From the NCBI RefSeq assembly GCF_041929845.1, contig NZ_JBHEEH010000018.1, positions 1-35,633 on the forward strand: a DNA stretch of 35,633 bases, read 5' to 3'. The stretch comes from Paenochrobactrum pullorum. Lineage in GTDB: Bacteria; Pseudomonadota; Alphaproteobacteria; Rhizobiales; Rhizobiaceae. The first letter of the stretch is position 1, and every line of letters starts with the position of its first letter. Below are positions 27,152 through 35,250 of the stretch, piece by piece. Under the pieces are notes generated by a model. It was not told the origin of the DNA, did not search any database, and was given only the letters and a program-made list of their open reading frames with translations. A program made the translations under genes and the position numbers.

Positions 27152-27565
27152 TCAAGCGGCAGGCGCATGAATAGCATTTTTATAATATGTTGAAGATATA
27201 ATTGGAGTGCGGTCTAAATAAATAACGTCACAATGAGGCTTTAGAAAATCAAATTTTCCTGCCCAATCATGTCCCATTACAAAAGTGGAAACATTATAAC
27301 GCTTCACATCCTCAATCTTCTGCTCCCAATTTTCTTCGGGAATAACAAGATCAACGTATTTTGAGGACTCAACAATAAGCTTGCGTTCTTCGTAGCTAAA
27401 GAGCGACTTTTTTCCTTTGAGGGCATTAAATTCATCAGTTGAAACAGCAACGATTAGTTTACTACCAAGTTCGCGAGCACGCCTCAAAATATTGACATGA
27501 CCTGCATGAAATATATCAAACGTTCCATACGTTAGGATAACTCCCGCAGAATTAGGCACTTTCAT
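27152..27565 (-). CDS. Glycerol-3-phosphate cytidylyltransferase (TagD-like)
   Basis: A 137-residue enzyme that joins glycerol-3-phosphate to CTP, giving CDP-glycerol, the donor for poly(glycerol phosphate) polymers. The nucleotidyltransferase motif HxGH lies at 20-23 in GTFDIFHAGH. Further matches to Bacillus TagD run through the protein: STDEFN, SYEERKLIVES, YVDLVIPEENWEQK, MGHDWAGKFDFL and a C-terminal RTPxISST. Length is as in TagD. AAGGAAAG precedes the ATG. It is divergent from galE, and a TagF-like transferase that would use its product is encoded 1.4 kb away. Confidence 0.88.
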   Translation of the reverse strand: MKVPNSAGVILTYGTFDIFHAGHVNILRRARELGSKLIVAVSTDEFNALKGKKSLFSYEERKLIVESSKYVDLVIPEENWEQKIEDVKRYNVSTFVMGHDWAGKFDFLKPHCDVIYLDRTPIISSTYYKNAIHAPAA

Positions 27566-27944
27566 CCAACTTTCCTTCTAACGTGCGGTAAAATCAAAGC
27601 AAGTCACAAAAACGTAACAAAATTTTGAAATATCACACATTATATATAAAAGCTAGCAGACTAGAGAATGACTAGATTCAAAAAATAAAATTTGACAATC
27701 TAATTATTAACGTTAGCTGTTTCAGAAAATAAAAACACCCTAAAAGACCATTAATAACATATAATCAGTAAGCCTTGCGACCATATGGAAAGCAGCCTTA
27801 CAGAATATAATCAAACTGCGAATTAACTCTCGTAAGTTAAGCATGTCATGCGTATCTAGTAAGCACTTCGGTAAGGTTAATGACGAAATTCTATTCGATC
27901 CCTCGTAAGAAATTAGCATTTTTAATGATTGTAGGAGAGAAACA
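27566..27944. other. Divergent AT-rich promoter region between tagD-like gene and galE
   Basis: About 380 bases without a gene. The promoters of two divergent genes should lie here. TTGACA occurs at 27692-27697, but no good -10 follows at the right distance. A small palindrome GCATG-T-CATGC lies at 27841-27851. A 70-codon minus-strand frame (27740-27952) overlaps the galE start and looks spurious. Confidence 0.4.
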
Positions 27945-28952
27945 ATGTCCATATTGATTACGGGTGGGGCTGGTTATATTGGATCACACACTGCAATCCA
28001 ACTTATCAAGGATGGGTATAAAGTAGTAATTTTTGATAATTTTGAAAATAGTCACCACGAGGTTATTAACAGAATTGAAAAAATAACAGGCATACGCCCT
28101 CCTCATATTGCGGGTGACGTCCGTGATCAAGAGATAGTAAAATCTATACTAATAAAGCATGATTGCGACGCTGTAATACATTTTGCAGGATTGAAAGCAG
28201 TCGGCGAATCTACAGAAAATCCACTACTTTATTATGAGTATAATGTGAATGGCACTCTAAAGCTATTGCAAGTAATGAAAAGTGTTGGAGTTAGGAAATT
28301 TATCTTTAGTTCCTCAGCAACAGTTTACGGAATCCCTCAAAGCTTACCTTTTACAGAACAACATCCATTATACCCGATGAGTCCTTACGGTCAAACTAAG
28401 CTTATGGTTGAACAAATTCTTAGCAGTTTGTTCAATAGTGATCCTAGTTGGAAAATAAGCATTCTTAGATACTTTAATCCAGTCGGGGCACATGAAAGTG
28501 GTCTAATAGGTGAGGATCCCAAAGGTATACCAAACAATTTAATGCCGTTTATTACACAAGTTGCAGCCGGTAAGCGAGAGTACCTAAATATATGGGGAAA
28601 TGACTACCCCACACCAGATGGCACAGGTATTCGCGATTACATACATGTTGAAGACTTGGCCGCGGGACATATAAGCGCTCTTAAACAGCTAAAAAAACCT
28701 CAATGTGAGTTTATCAATTTAGGAACTGGCTCTGGTTCAAGCGTATTAGAAGTCATTAGTAATTTCGAGCGTATATCCAATAGAAAAATCAATTATAAGA
28801 TTGCTGAGCGACGACCAGGAGATGTTGCTGAGTATTATGCTGATCCCACTTATGCTGCACAATTGCTCGATTGGAAAGCAACAAAAAATCTAGAAACAAT
28901 ATGCAAAGACACATGGAATTGGATATCCAAGAATCCTAACGGATACAACTGA
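27945..28952 (+). CDS. galE: UDP-glucose 4-epimerase
   Basis: A 335-residue extended SDR enzyme converting UDP-glucose to UDP-galactose (or the N-acetyl forms). GGAGYIGSH near the N-terminus binds NAD, SSSATVYG carries the catalytic serine, Tyr148 and Lys152 form YxxxK in MSPYGQTK, and the C-terminal RRPGDVAEYYADP is typical of GalE. AGGAGAG precedes the ATG. Composition is much more AT-rich than the catabolic operon (21 of 60 G+C in 28201-28260). It probably supplies galactose-type sugar for the polymer made by the next gene product. Confidence 0.93.
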   Translation: MSILITGGAGYIGSHTAIQLIKDGYKVVIFDNFENSHHEVINRIEKITGIRPPHIAGDVRDQEIVKSILIKHDCDAVIHFAGLKAVGESTENPLLYYEYNVNGTLKLLQVMKSVGVRKFIFSSSATVYGIPQSLPFTEQHPLYPMSPYGQTKLMVEQILSSLFNSDPSWKISILRYFNPVGAHESGLIGEDPKGIPNNLMPFITQVAAGKREYLNIWGNDYPTPDGTGIRDYIHVEDLAAGHISALKQLKKPQCEFINLGTGSGSSVLEVISNFERISNRKINYKIAERRPGDVAEYYADPTYAAQLLDWKATKNLETICKDTWNWISKNPNGYN

Positions 28953-29006
28953 CGCATAAATATAAACAAATATACCCCGCACTTAACGAACAACCATGAG
29001 TTAAAT

Positions 29007-31154
29007 ATGAAGCTGTCCATAATTATTGTCACTTGGAATAATGAAAACTATATCGAACAAGCATTAAATAGTTGCATTAATCCGGATTTTTCGGACTACG
29101 AAATCATCGTCGTCCATAATGCGTCAACGGATAGAACCGGCGAGTTAATCAGGCGCACTATACGTGGAAATGAGAATTTATTTAAAATCATTGAAAATGA
29201 GGCTAACGTAGGCCTTGGAGAGGGACGAAACATAGGAATGCGCCACGCCAAAGGCGAATATTTTATGTTCTTAGATGGAGATGATTGGTATTCAGAGCAG
29301 ATGCTTAATACCGTTTTTCCTATAATCAGCTCTTCAAAACCAGAGCTAGTTATTATTGATTTCCTGCGTTATCATCAAGATGCTCGCCTTGAAGCAAATC
29401 CACAAAGAAAACAACTTAATGATGGTTGGCGCAACAGAACACAAGAACGAGCTCAGCTGTTAAAGAATTTTGGCGTCGCCTGGAATAAAGTTTATAAAAA
29501 ATCATTTATTGATCATAATAAACTTACATTTCCTCAACTATACTACGAAGATATAGTATGGAATATGCAATGTATTCTGTTGGCGTCCTCAGTCTATGTT
29601 ACCCAAGCACAATTAGTTTTCTATAGGCAGCGCCCTGGATCTATTTTGCGCTCAACAGATATGAAACATTTTGATTCAATCACGCAGCACAATGGGATTA
29701 TTTCCTTCTTAGAAGACAATCCAAACTTGATAGAAGATTATGGGATTCCGCTGCGGAATTACTCGCGCCACCAAATGTTTGCCACAATTCACTTGGGGGG
29801 ACGTGTTCCCGTTGGTAAGGAAGGTAAGTTTTTAAAACTCGCATATAAAACATTAAAGCGCTATGATAAATTGCTAGCTAACAATGGAGTATATGCCCAT
29901 GCTCCAAACCATAAAATAAGGGAAAAAGTTGCATCTTTAGGAATTTATCCTCTGTATAAAGCCCTACGGTTAACAGAACGCCTAAAAAAGAAATACTTCA
30001 CGCCATATGCAGAACGTATACATAAATACTGTAGCCCCAAAAAGCATCGTTTTTTGGAGGTGTTATACACCAATGTTCTTGTGAAGTTTCCAGTAAAGAA
30101 AAATAGAGTGCTGTTTGACTCATTTTGGGGTCATAAAACAGACGGAAACCCTTTAACTCTCTATAAAGCTTTACAGCAATATAAACAATTTGACTGTGCC
30201 TTCATGCTTAGACGTGACGGAGTAAGTTCTGTAAAAAATCTAAATCGCGTTGGGCGCTCCTCCCTTAAAGGATATTGGTATATGGCGACATCTCAATATC
30301 TAGTTACCAACTCAGCTTTTCCGGATAATTTTATTAAAAAATCTAACATGATTATGCTTCAAACTCAGCATGGCACTCCTTTTAAATATATGGGTTTAGA
30401 TCAGAGAAAAATTCAGCCCAAAGCCATGAATTGGTGGCGCTTGACCTTAAACACCCGGATCTGGGATTTTATTTTGTCGAGTAACGATCACTCAAGTAGT
30501 GTATGGCGCCAAGCTTACCCTTATAATTACAAGGTCTTAGAGGTCGGCTACCCATCAAATGATCAGTTCTACCATGCAAAAGATAATGAACTATCCAACC
30601 TAAGAAAAAAATTCAAAATACCTGATGGTAAAAAAATTGCATTATATGCACCAACTTTTAGAACTTCACGCCGAAACAAAGAGTTTTATGTCGATGAGAT
30701 ATTCAATCCAGTCAAAGTTGTAGAGGCGCTTGGCGATAATTTTGTCCTATTATTAAGAGGGCATTATTTTACTAAGTCTGGTACCATCAATAATCAAAAT
30801 GTCATTGACGTTTCGACCTACCCTGTAACCAATGATATCCTGACTATAGCGGATATCCTAATAACTGACTACTCCTCCATATCTGTAGATTATGCAAATA
30901 CAAAAAAACCAATAATTTTGTATACTTACGATTACGAAGAGTACAAAGCAGAACGAGGGTTATACGTTGATATTCGAGAATTATTACCGTCAACTACAGC
31001 TAATAATTTTGACGAACTCATAACAATTTTAAAAGAAGAAAAGTACAACGATCACAGTTCAAAAATTGAAAATCAAAATTTTCGATCTTTATTTTGCAAA
31101 TACGAAGACGGAAAATCGACGCAAAAAGTATTAAAAGAAGTATTCTCTATTTAA
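29007..31154 (+). CDS. Fused GT2 glycosyltransferase and CDP-glycerol glycerophosphotransferase (TagF-like)
   Basis: A 715-residue two-domain polymerase-type protein. Residues 1 to about 230 form a GT-A family 2 glycosyltransferase (SIIIVTWNNENYIEQAL, NVGLGEGRNIGM, and DGDD as the metal-binding DxD). A basic linker of about 130 residues follows. From about 360 on it is a TagF/TarL-type glycerophosphotransferase: FDSFWGHKTDGNP, TQHGTPFKYMG, YAPTFR, LLRGHYF, ITDYSSISVDYA and a final KAERGLYVD. The pair of activities predicts a repeat unit of sugar plus glycerol phosphate. No signal peptide or strong membrane segment is seen; it probably works at the inner face of the membrane. Confidence 0.9.
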   Translation: MKLSIIIVTWNNENYIEQALNSCINPDFSDYEIIVVHNASTDRTGELIRRTIRGNENLFKIIENEANVGLGEGRNIGMRHAKGEYFMFLDGDDWYSEQMLNTVFPIISSSKPELVIIDFLRYHQDARLEANPQRKQLNDGWRNRTQERAQLLKNFGVAWNKVYKKSFIDHNKLTFPQLYYEDIVWNMQCILLASSVYVTQAQLVFYRQRPGSILRSTDMKHFDSITQHNGIISFLEDNPNLIEDYGIPLRNYSRHQMFATIHLGGRVPVGKEGKFLKLAYKTLKRYDKLLANNGVYAHAPNHKIREKVASLGIYPLYKALRLTERLKKKYFTPYAERIHKYCSPKKHRFLEVLYTNVLVKFPVKKNRVLFDSFWGHKTDGNPLTLYKALQQYKQFDCAFMLRRDGVSSVKNLNRVGRSSLKGYWYMATSQYLVTNSAFPDNFIKKSNMIMLQTQHGTPFKYMGLDQRKIQPKAMNWWRLTLNTRIWDFILSSNDHSSSVWRQAYPYNYKVLEVGYPSNDQFYHAKDNELSNLRKKFKIPDGKKIALYAPTFRTSRRNKEFYVDEIFNPVKVVEALGDNFVLLLRGHYFTKSGTINNQNVIDVSTYPVTNDILTIADILITDYSSISVDYANTKKPIILYTYDYEEYKAERGLYVDIRELLPSTTANNFDELITILKEEKYNDHSSKIENQNFRSLFCKYEDGKSTQKVLKEVFSI

Positions 31155-31166
31155 AAGAAATATAAA

Positions 31167-31203
31167 TTGGCGTGTTGCAATTTAAAAAAAAGCAACACGC
31201 CAA
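31167..31203 (+). terminator. Hairpin terminator after the GT2-TagF gene
   Basis: TTGGCGTGTTGC (31167-31178) pairs perfectly over 12 bases with GCAACACGCCAA (31192-31203), 13 bases after the stop codon. The tail TATTAATATAAAATAAT is AT-rich rather than a pure U-tract, so termination is likely but not certain. Confidence 0.7.
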
Positions 31204-31410
31204 TATTAATATAAAATAATCTTATAAATTTAATAGCGATATAATTAGACGAATTAATTTTAAAGTTAGTATATTAACCTACCAAATTAATCCAAACCTC
31301 CATTTAAAAAATTATCGCAAAAAATCACTACAGGTAATTGTACCAGCGAGTTCACTAATACTACACTTCACAAAAATGCCTATTTAAAGAACCTTTTACG
31401 ACTAGAGCGA

Positions 31411-31626
31411 TCACCAGCACCCAATCCGTCTGCCATTTTGATCATTACCTTCGATACGCTCAGCTGCTAAGCGATCAATCTTGATCAAGGCAACCAGCCC
31501 TTCCGCTGAAACATTATTCTGCCTCCAGCCAGCGCAATTGCTCGCATTCTTCACGTGATCGCACCCCCCGACTATGAAGAGCGTGCATACAAAAATCATA
31601 ATCCGAAAAATTACGCGCTTTCGCAT
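31411..31626 (-). CDS. Rz1-like outer-membrane spanin lipoprotein (embedded gene)
   Basis: A 71-residue small lipoprotein of a phage lysis cassette. The N-terminus is basic, then hydrophobic (IMIFVCTLFIVGGC), with a lipobox cysteine near residue 22. The rest, beginning NCAGWRQ and ending NGRRIGCW, resembles small lysis-associated lipoproteins of Rhizobiales prophages, from memory. It starts inside the Rz-like gene in another frame, the classic Rz/Rz1 arrangement, and its own AAGGAGCAAGGAC site nine bases or less before the ATG supports real translation. The last 103 bases extend past the Rz stop. Confidence 0.75.
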   Translation of the reverse strand: MRKRVIFRIMIFVCTLFIVGGCDHVKNASNCAGWRQNNVSAEGLVALIKIDRLAAERIEGNDQNGRRIGCW

Positions 31627-31798
31627 CGTCCTTGCTCCTTTTTCGCTCTATTTTGAGATCATCTTTGAGTTGAAGAACGACACCCCGCTGCCATACCGAA
31701 TATTTACCGACCTGATAGGCAAACCCGCCTATAAAAATAGCCGCCACGATGGCAGCCAATACAAGCTTTAGCCAAGAGGGGATGAGCCGCCAGATCAT
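31514..31798 (-). CDS. Rz-like inner-membrane spanin
   Basis: A 94-residue protein with one N-terminal membrane segment (about residues 10-30, LKLVLAAIVAAIFIGGFAYQVG). A charged helical region (LQLKDDLKIERKRSKDDAKA) and a cysteine-containing tail follow. That layout is of an i-spanin, which with its Rz1 partner fuses inner and outer membranes in the last step of phage lysis. Its ATG overlaps the stop of the endolysin gene (ATGA, 31795-31798). Sequence similarity to lambda Rz itself is not evident; the call rests on topology, the embedded lipoprotein gene and position. Confidence 0.72.
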   Translation of the reverse strand: MIWRLIPSWLKLVLAAIVAAIFIGGFAYQVGKYSVWQRGVVLQLKDDLKIERKRSKDDAKARNFSDYDFCMHALHSRGVRSREECEQLRWLEAE

Positions 31799-32592
31799 AG
31801 CTCATCCATTAGCTTATTTACGACACGCTCAAACCTTTTACGTGCCTGATCCATAGTTAGGATTGAATATGTGGTGACGGCCAACACTAATACTAACAAG
31901 GCCATTTGCACCCGCCAATCAACAAACGGCATTGCAGCGCCCGCGCCACCGCCAGAAAGCCAGGACCAGAAGCGTTTTGTTTTCAAGATCGGTTTGTCAG
32001 CATCAACAGAGCCGGACACTCTTTCTACAACTGGATCTGGTACTGACTGCTTAGCTTTACGAACCTGATCAAGTATACCCTCCAAACGCTCTGGCTTAAC
32101 CAATGCCATATTGAGCTTATCACCCATGTAATATGACTGACCACGCCGTAGATTGTGATGGGCTCCTTTAGTAGCAGCCAGAACGGGAAAACTTGCCCAC
32201 TCTTGCGCAAGACGCTTGCCAAACTCAGTGCGGCTAATTTTACCAGCCATGTATTCTTCATAGCCACGCCGTTTAAGCAGATGATAAGCAAGCCGATCTT
32301 GCAGATTCGGATCAAAGATTTGAGTACCTTGCAGCCCAAGATCACGCGCTAAATCTTGCAAGGTAGCCCTCATAAACTGATAGCCACCTGATGCAGACGA
32401 TTTAAAGCGCTTGGTAAAGCTGGCCTGCGCATCAACTAATTCACCAATTGTCATTGAAGTAATCGGCTTTGGTAATTTGCTCTGATTACGACCATAAATA
32501 ATATCATATGAAGCGCGGTCTGTCCGGCCAACTTCGATCAAACGAACGAAGTCGAGCAGAATAGCCGCGCCAGTTGGCACGGTTTTGTCCAT
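31795..32592 (-). CDS. Phage endolysin (lambda-lysozyme/GH104-like) with C-terminal membrane anchor
   Basis: A 265-residue muramidase or lytic transglycosylase. FVRLIEVGRTD puts a glutamate at position 20, equal to the catalytic Glu19 region of lambda R. YDIIYGR, SSASGGYQFM and an aligned AQEWASFPV match the same family. After a Pro/Lys-rich linker, a hydrophobic stretch (about 226-246, MALLVLVLAVTTYSIL) near the C-terminus should anchor it in the membrane. No signal peptide is present and no separate holin gene is visible, so the anchored tail may help export or membrane damage. AAGGAAAA precedes the ATG. First gene of the lysis cassette. Confidence 0.82.
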   Translation of the reverse strand: MDKTVPTGAAILLDFVRLIEVGRTDRASYDIIYGRNQSKLPKPITSMTIGELVDAQASFTKRFKSSASGGYQFMRATLQDLARDLGLQGTQIFDPNLQDRLAYHLLKRRGYEEYMAGKISRTEFGKRLAQEWASFPVLAATKGAHHNLRRGQSYYMGDKLNMALVKPERLEGILDQVRKAKQSVPDPVVERVSGSVDADKPILKTKRFWSWLSGGGAGAAMPFVDWRVQMALLVLVLAVTTYSILTMDQARKRFERVVNKLMDEL

Positions 32593-32617
32593 TTCAATTT
32601 TCCTTGGATGTAGAATG

Positions 32618-32655
32618 ATATGGTCTTAACTTAATCAATCATTATAAGACCATAT
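32618..32655. repeat. 11-bp perfect inverted repeat upstream of endolysin and pyruvyl-transferase genes
   Basis: ATATGGTCTTA (32618-32628) and TAAGACCATAT (32645-32655) are exact complements around a 16-base AT-rich loop. It lies in the divergent region, 26 bases upstream of the endolysin start. It could be an operator, or a terminator for transcripts coming from either side. No long U-tract follows on either strand. Confidence 0.6.
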
Positions 32656-32767
32656 TATCTGATTAAACCTAATAAAATCACAAATTTTTAGATAATGTAC
32701 TCAATGAAACCAGTATGTTATATGCATAGTTAACGGTAATGAATACATCGAAAAGGTAGGGTTAACT

Positions 32768-33865
32768 TTGGGCACTTATTATTTACACGGTGGGGCAGGC
32801 GCTCCAAATTTTGGTGATGAATTAATGGCGCTACAGTGGTTAGATTTCATCCAAGATCGAACATCAAAAAATATTGTTCTATCAGGCTATCACAAAAATG
32901 CATTGACCGATTTATTCTCCACAAAATATCCGAACGTTCACCTTACGGACGCGCTCAGCAAACGACAAACCGAATGCGCAGACGATTTTTGGAGTGCATT
33001 TAATAGCGGATTTGACTTTTTTAAAAACGAAGACCCCAAATTCTCAAGTGATGAGATGGAGAGGATTTTGAACACTTCAATTTTTCATCTTCATGGGGGT
33101 GGTTACATCAACACTCTGTGGCCAAAGCATAGTTTTTACCTTGGTTTTGCTGCTGCTATAAAAGAAAAATTAGGATGTTTAATTATAGGCACAGGGCTTG
33201 GAATCACGCCGGCTATAGAGCCTTCAACGCAACAAGATGCAGATCGTCTTAAAATAGCATTAAATGCTTTCGATATGCTAGAGTTTAGGGATATTCACTC
33301 CTGGAATTACGCTACAAAATGGGGAGGAGAACGATCAATTTTAGGACTTGATGATGCCTTCCTTTCTCCGGTACAAACTGTATCATTAGGAGGGAACGCT
33401 ATACATGTGGCACTCCATAATAATAAATGGGGTAACGCAGTAATAGATCGTCGCCTAACCAAAGAATTAATTGAATCATATGATAGACATTATTTTTGGT
33501 GCTGTCACAAAAACGACCTAGGTCAGTACGATTATCTTATCAAGAAATATCCGCAATTCACTTTATTGAACGTTAAAGAATTAATATTTAATCCCTTACC
33601 ATTAGGAAATAAGGATTTTGTTGTAACCTCTAGATTCCATCCACACTTAATAGCTTCACGAGTAGGTAGTAGAGGAAAGTTCTTAGCAATTGGCGACTAT
33701 TCCGCAGTAAAACATGGATCATTATTATCACTTGGATCTGCATTTGTGAGAACTGATGCCGACTTAGAGACGGCAAATCCATCATTCGAAATGGCGGCAT
33801 TAGATGCTGAGCGGACAGAAAAAAAACGCTTACTTTGGACTAAATCAATTACTGACGCAGTTTGA
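32768..33865 (+). CDS. Polysaccharide pyruvyl-transferase-like protein, copy 1
   Basis: A 365-residue protein with the pattern of the polysaccharide pyruvyl transferase family (PF04230; CsaB/WcaK-like). GGAGAPNFGDELMA lies at the N-terminus, IFHLHGGGYIN and GTGLGITP in the first half, EFRDIHSW, and RFHPHLIASR in the second. Such enzymes add pyruvate ketals to sugars of surface glycans, though some members have other roles. The start codon is TTG with AAGGTAGGG upstream, and alignment with copy 2 supports it. It is AT-rich (21 of 60 G+C at 33001-33060) and transcribed against the flanking phage genes. No membrane segment. Confidence 0.8.
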   Translation: MGTYYLHGGAGAPNFGDELMALQWLDFIQDRTSKNIVLSGYHKNALTDLFSTKYPNVHLTDALSKRQTECADDFWSAFNSGFDFFKNEDPKFSSDEMERILNTSIFHLHGGGYINTLWPKHSFYLGFAAAIKEKLGCLIIGTGLGITPAIEPSTQQDADRLKIALNAFDMLEFRDIHSWNYATKWGGERSILGLDDAFLSPVQTVSLGGNAIHVALHNNKWGNAVIDRRLTKELIESYDRHYFWCCHKNDLGQYDYLIKKYPQFTLLNVKELIFNPLPLGNKDFVVTSRFHPHLIASRVGSRGKFLAIGDYSAVKHGSLLSLGSAFVRTDADLETANPSFEMAALDAERTEKKRLLWTKSITDAV

Positions 33866-33945
33866 CTCTGCATCCCCCTTACTTTGTTACACTCTATAAA
33901 AGAGTCTCCAACCACGTCATATAATAATCTCAAGGAGTACATAGA

Positions 33946-35040
33946 ATGATCTATATAGCCGGGGGAGCCGGAGTTCCAAATTTTGGGGACGAATTAATGG
34001 CGAGATACTGGCTAGATAAGCTGAGCCAATATAGTGATGTAACGTTCGCAGGCGTGAGGTCAAAAGTTCTAAATTCACTATTCTCCAATCGCTTTCCCAA
34101 TGTTCACTTTTCTGGAGCGTTACGTAATGTAATTGCACGTTCGTCTGCAGATTTCTGGGAAGCTTTTAGAGACGGTGCAAATGCTCTTCGTAGTGGCGTA
34201 CTTCTAAGCATGCCTGTTGAAGAGGTAGAGCGCCTGATGTCCGCCAGTATATTTCACCTTCATGGCGGTGGCTACATAAACTCAAAATGGCCAAAACATG
34301 CCTTTTATCTTGGGCTGGCACTAGCTCTTAAAGAAAAAAATGGATGCAAGCTCATTGCTACAGGGATTGGCCTAACCCCTATACAGACCCCACCAGATGA
34401 TATCCGTCCAATATTTGAAAGGGCTTTAGAGGCATTCGATGTTTTCGAAGTTCGAGATCAAGAATCATATGATTTCATCATGCAATACGACAATAGCAAG
34501 CAAGCTATTCATAATGGCCTTGATGATACATTCATCACACCCGTAACGCCAATAACTCCAGTACACAATCACCGTACTCTCCATGTTTCCCTTTATAACA
34601 ATGAAGACGCAGATAGAGTTATAGAACGCATACCTCCGAGATTCATAGAAAGTTTTGATCTCCATAAATTCTGGCTCTGCACGCCTCAAGATGCCATTCA
34701 ATTTGCGAAAATCGCCAAGCGGTATCCTTTTTTTTCAGCATTAACTCTAGAGACCATGATTTTCGAAAACTTACCGGTTTCTCGACTTGATTTTATGATT
34801 ACTGCCAGATTTCATCCACATCTCATGGCTTCACGTGCTGGATCAAATGGAGCATATAGGGCACCAACCGATTATTATAAAGTTAAACATGGATCTATAG
34901 TAGCCCTCGGTTCTTCCTTTGAATTAACTCAAATGTCAAAACTAAAGCATAACATAGATTTGGAACCTACAATCTCGCTAAATGAGCATTCAAATGTTAG
35001 GCGTAAAGAAGAAATAATTAATAAAGTTTATGCAAAATGA
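33946..35040 (+). CDS. Polysaccharide pyruvyl-transferase-like protein, copy 2
   Basis: A 364-residue paralogue of the preceding gene product, clearly related along the whole length: GGAGVPNFGDELMA, SIFHLHGGGYIN, KWPKHAFYLG, GIGLTP, FEVRDQESYD and RFHPHLMASRAGS. The key motifs are intact in both, so neither looks degenerate. The central region (about residues 195-265) differs most, suggesting different acceptors. AAGGAG precedes the ATG by nine bases. The gap from copy 1 is 80 bases without a terminator, so they likely form one operon. A large inverted repeat follows. Confidence 0.8.
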   Translation: MIYIAGGAGVPNFGDELMARYWLDKLSQYSDVTFAGVRSKVLNSLFSNRFPNVHFSGALRNVIARSSADFWEAFRDGANALRSGVLLSMPVEEVERLMSASIFHLHGGGYINSKWPKHAFYLGLALALKEKNGCKLIATGIGLTPIQTPPDDIRPIFERALEAFDVFEVRDQESYDFIMQYDNSKQAIHNGLDDTFITPVTPITPVHNHRTLHVSLYNNEDADRVIERIPPRFIESFDLHKFWLCTPQDAIQFAKIAKRYPFFSALTLETMIFENLPVSRLDFMITARFHPHLMASRAGSNGAYRAPTDYYKVKHGSIVALGSSFELTQMSKLKHNIDLEPTISLNEHSNVRRKEEIINKVYAK

Positions 35041-35077
35041 TCCTATAAACTAAAGAAGAAATCTATTTAAAAGATCC

Positions 35078-35125
35078 ACATAAATGCGATTTTATTTATT
35101 TCAATAATTAAAATCACATTTATGT
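35078..35125. terminator. Long AT-rich hairpin after the pyruvyl-transferase pair
   Basis: ACATAAATGCGATTTTA (35078-35094) pairs with TAAAATCACATTTATGT (35109-35125) at 16 of 17 positions. It starts 38 bases after the stop of copy 2 and is followed by AATAATTATTTTTC, so it is a plausible terminator for the pair. Confidence 0.65.
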
Positions 35126-35221
35126 AATAATTATTTTTCAAAAAACTTAATTAACCAGATGCTACTTTCATCATATCTTTATATATATTTGGCACATATT
35201 TGTAGAAATAACAATAACTTC

Positions 35222-35250
35222 AAGGCCAGCCTTAAGCATTAGCCGGCCTT
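35222..35250 (-). terminator. Hairpin at the 3' end of the DUF4376-like gene
   Basis: Read leftward, AAGGCCGGC (complement of 35242-35250) pairs with GCTGGCCTT (complement of 35222-35230), nine pairs with one G-U, and the stop codon falls in the loop. The minus-strand tail is GAAGTTATTGTTATTTC, moderately U-rich. Confidence 0.55.

Noticed and set aside
27740..27952. 70-codon minus-strand frame upstream of galE
   Set aside because: It overlaps the galE start, its composition is that of AT-rich intergenic DNA, and it has no motif.
31204..31410. Gene or attachment site between the hairpin and the lysis genes
   Set aside because: The region is AT-rich with no reading frame of note, and I found no tRNA end or direct repeat that would mark a prophage attachment site.
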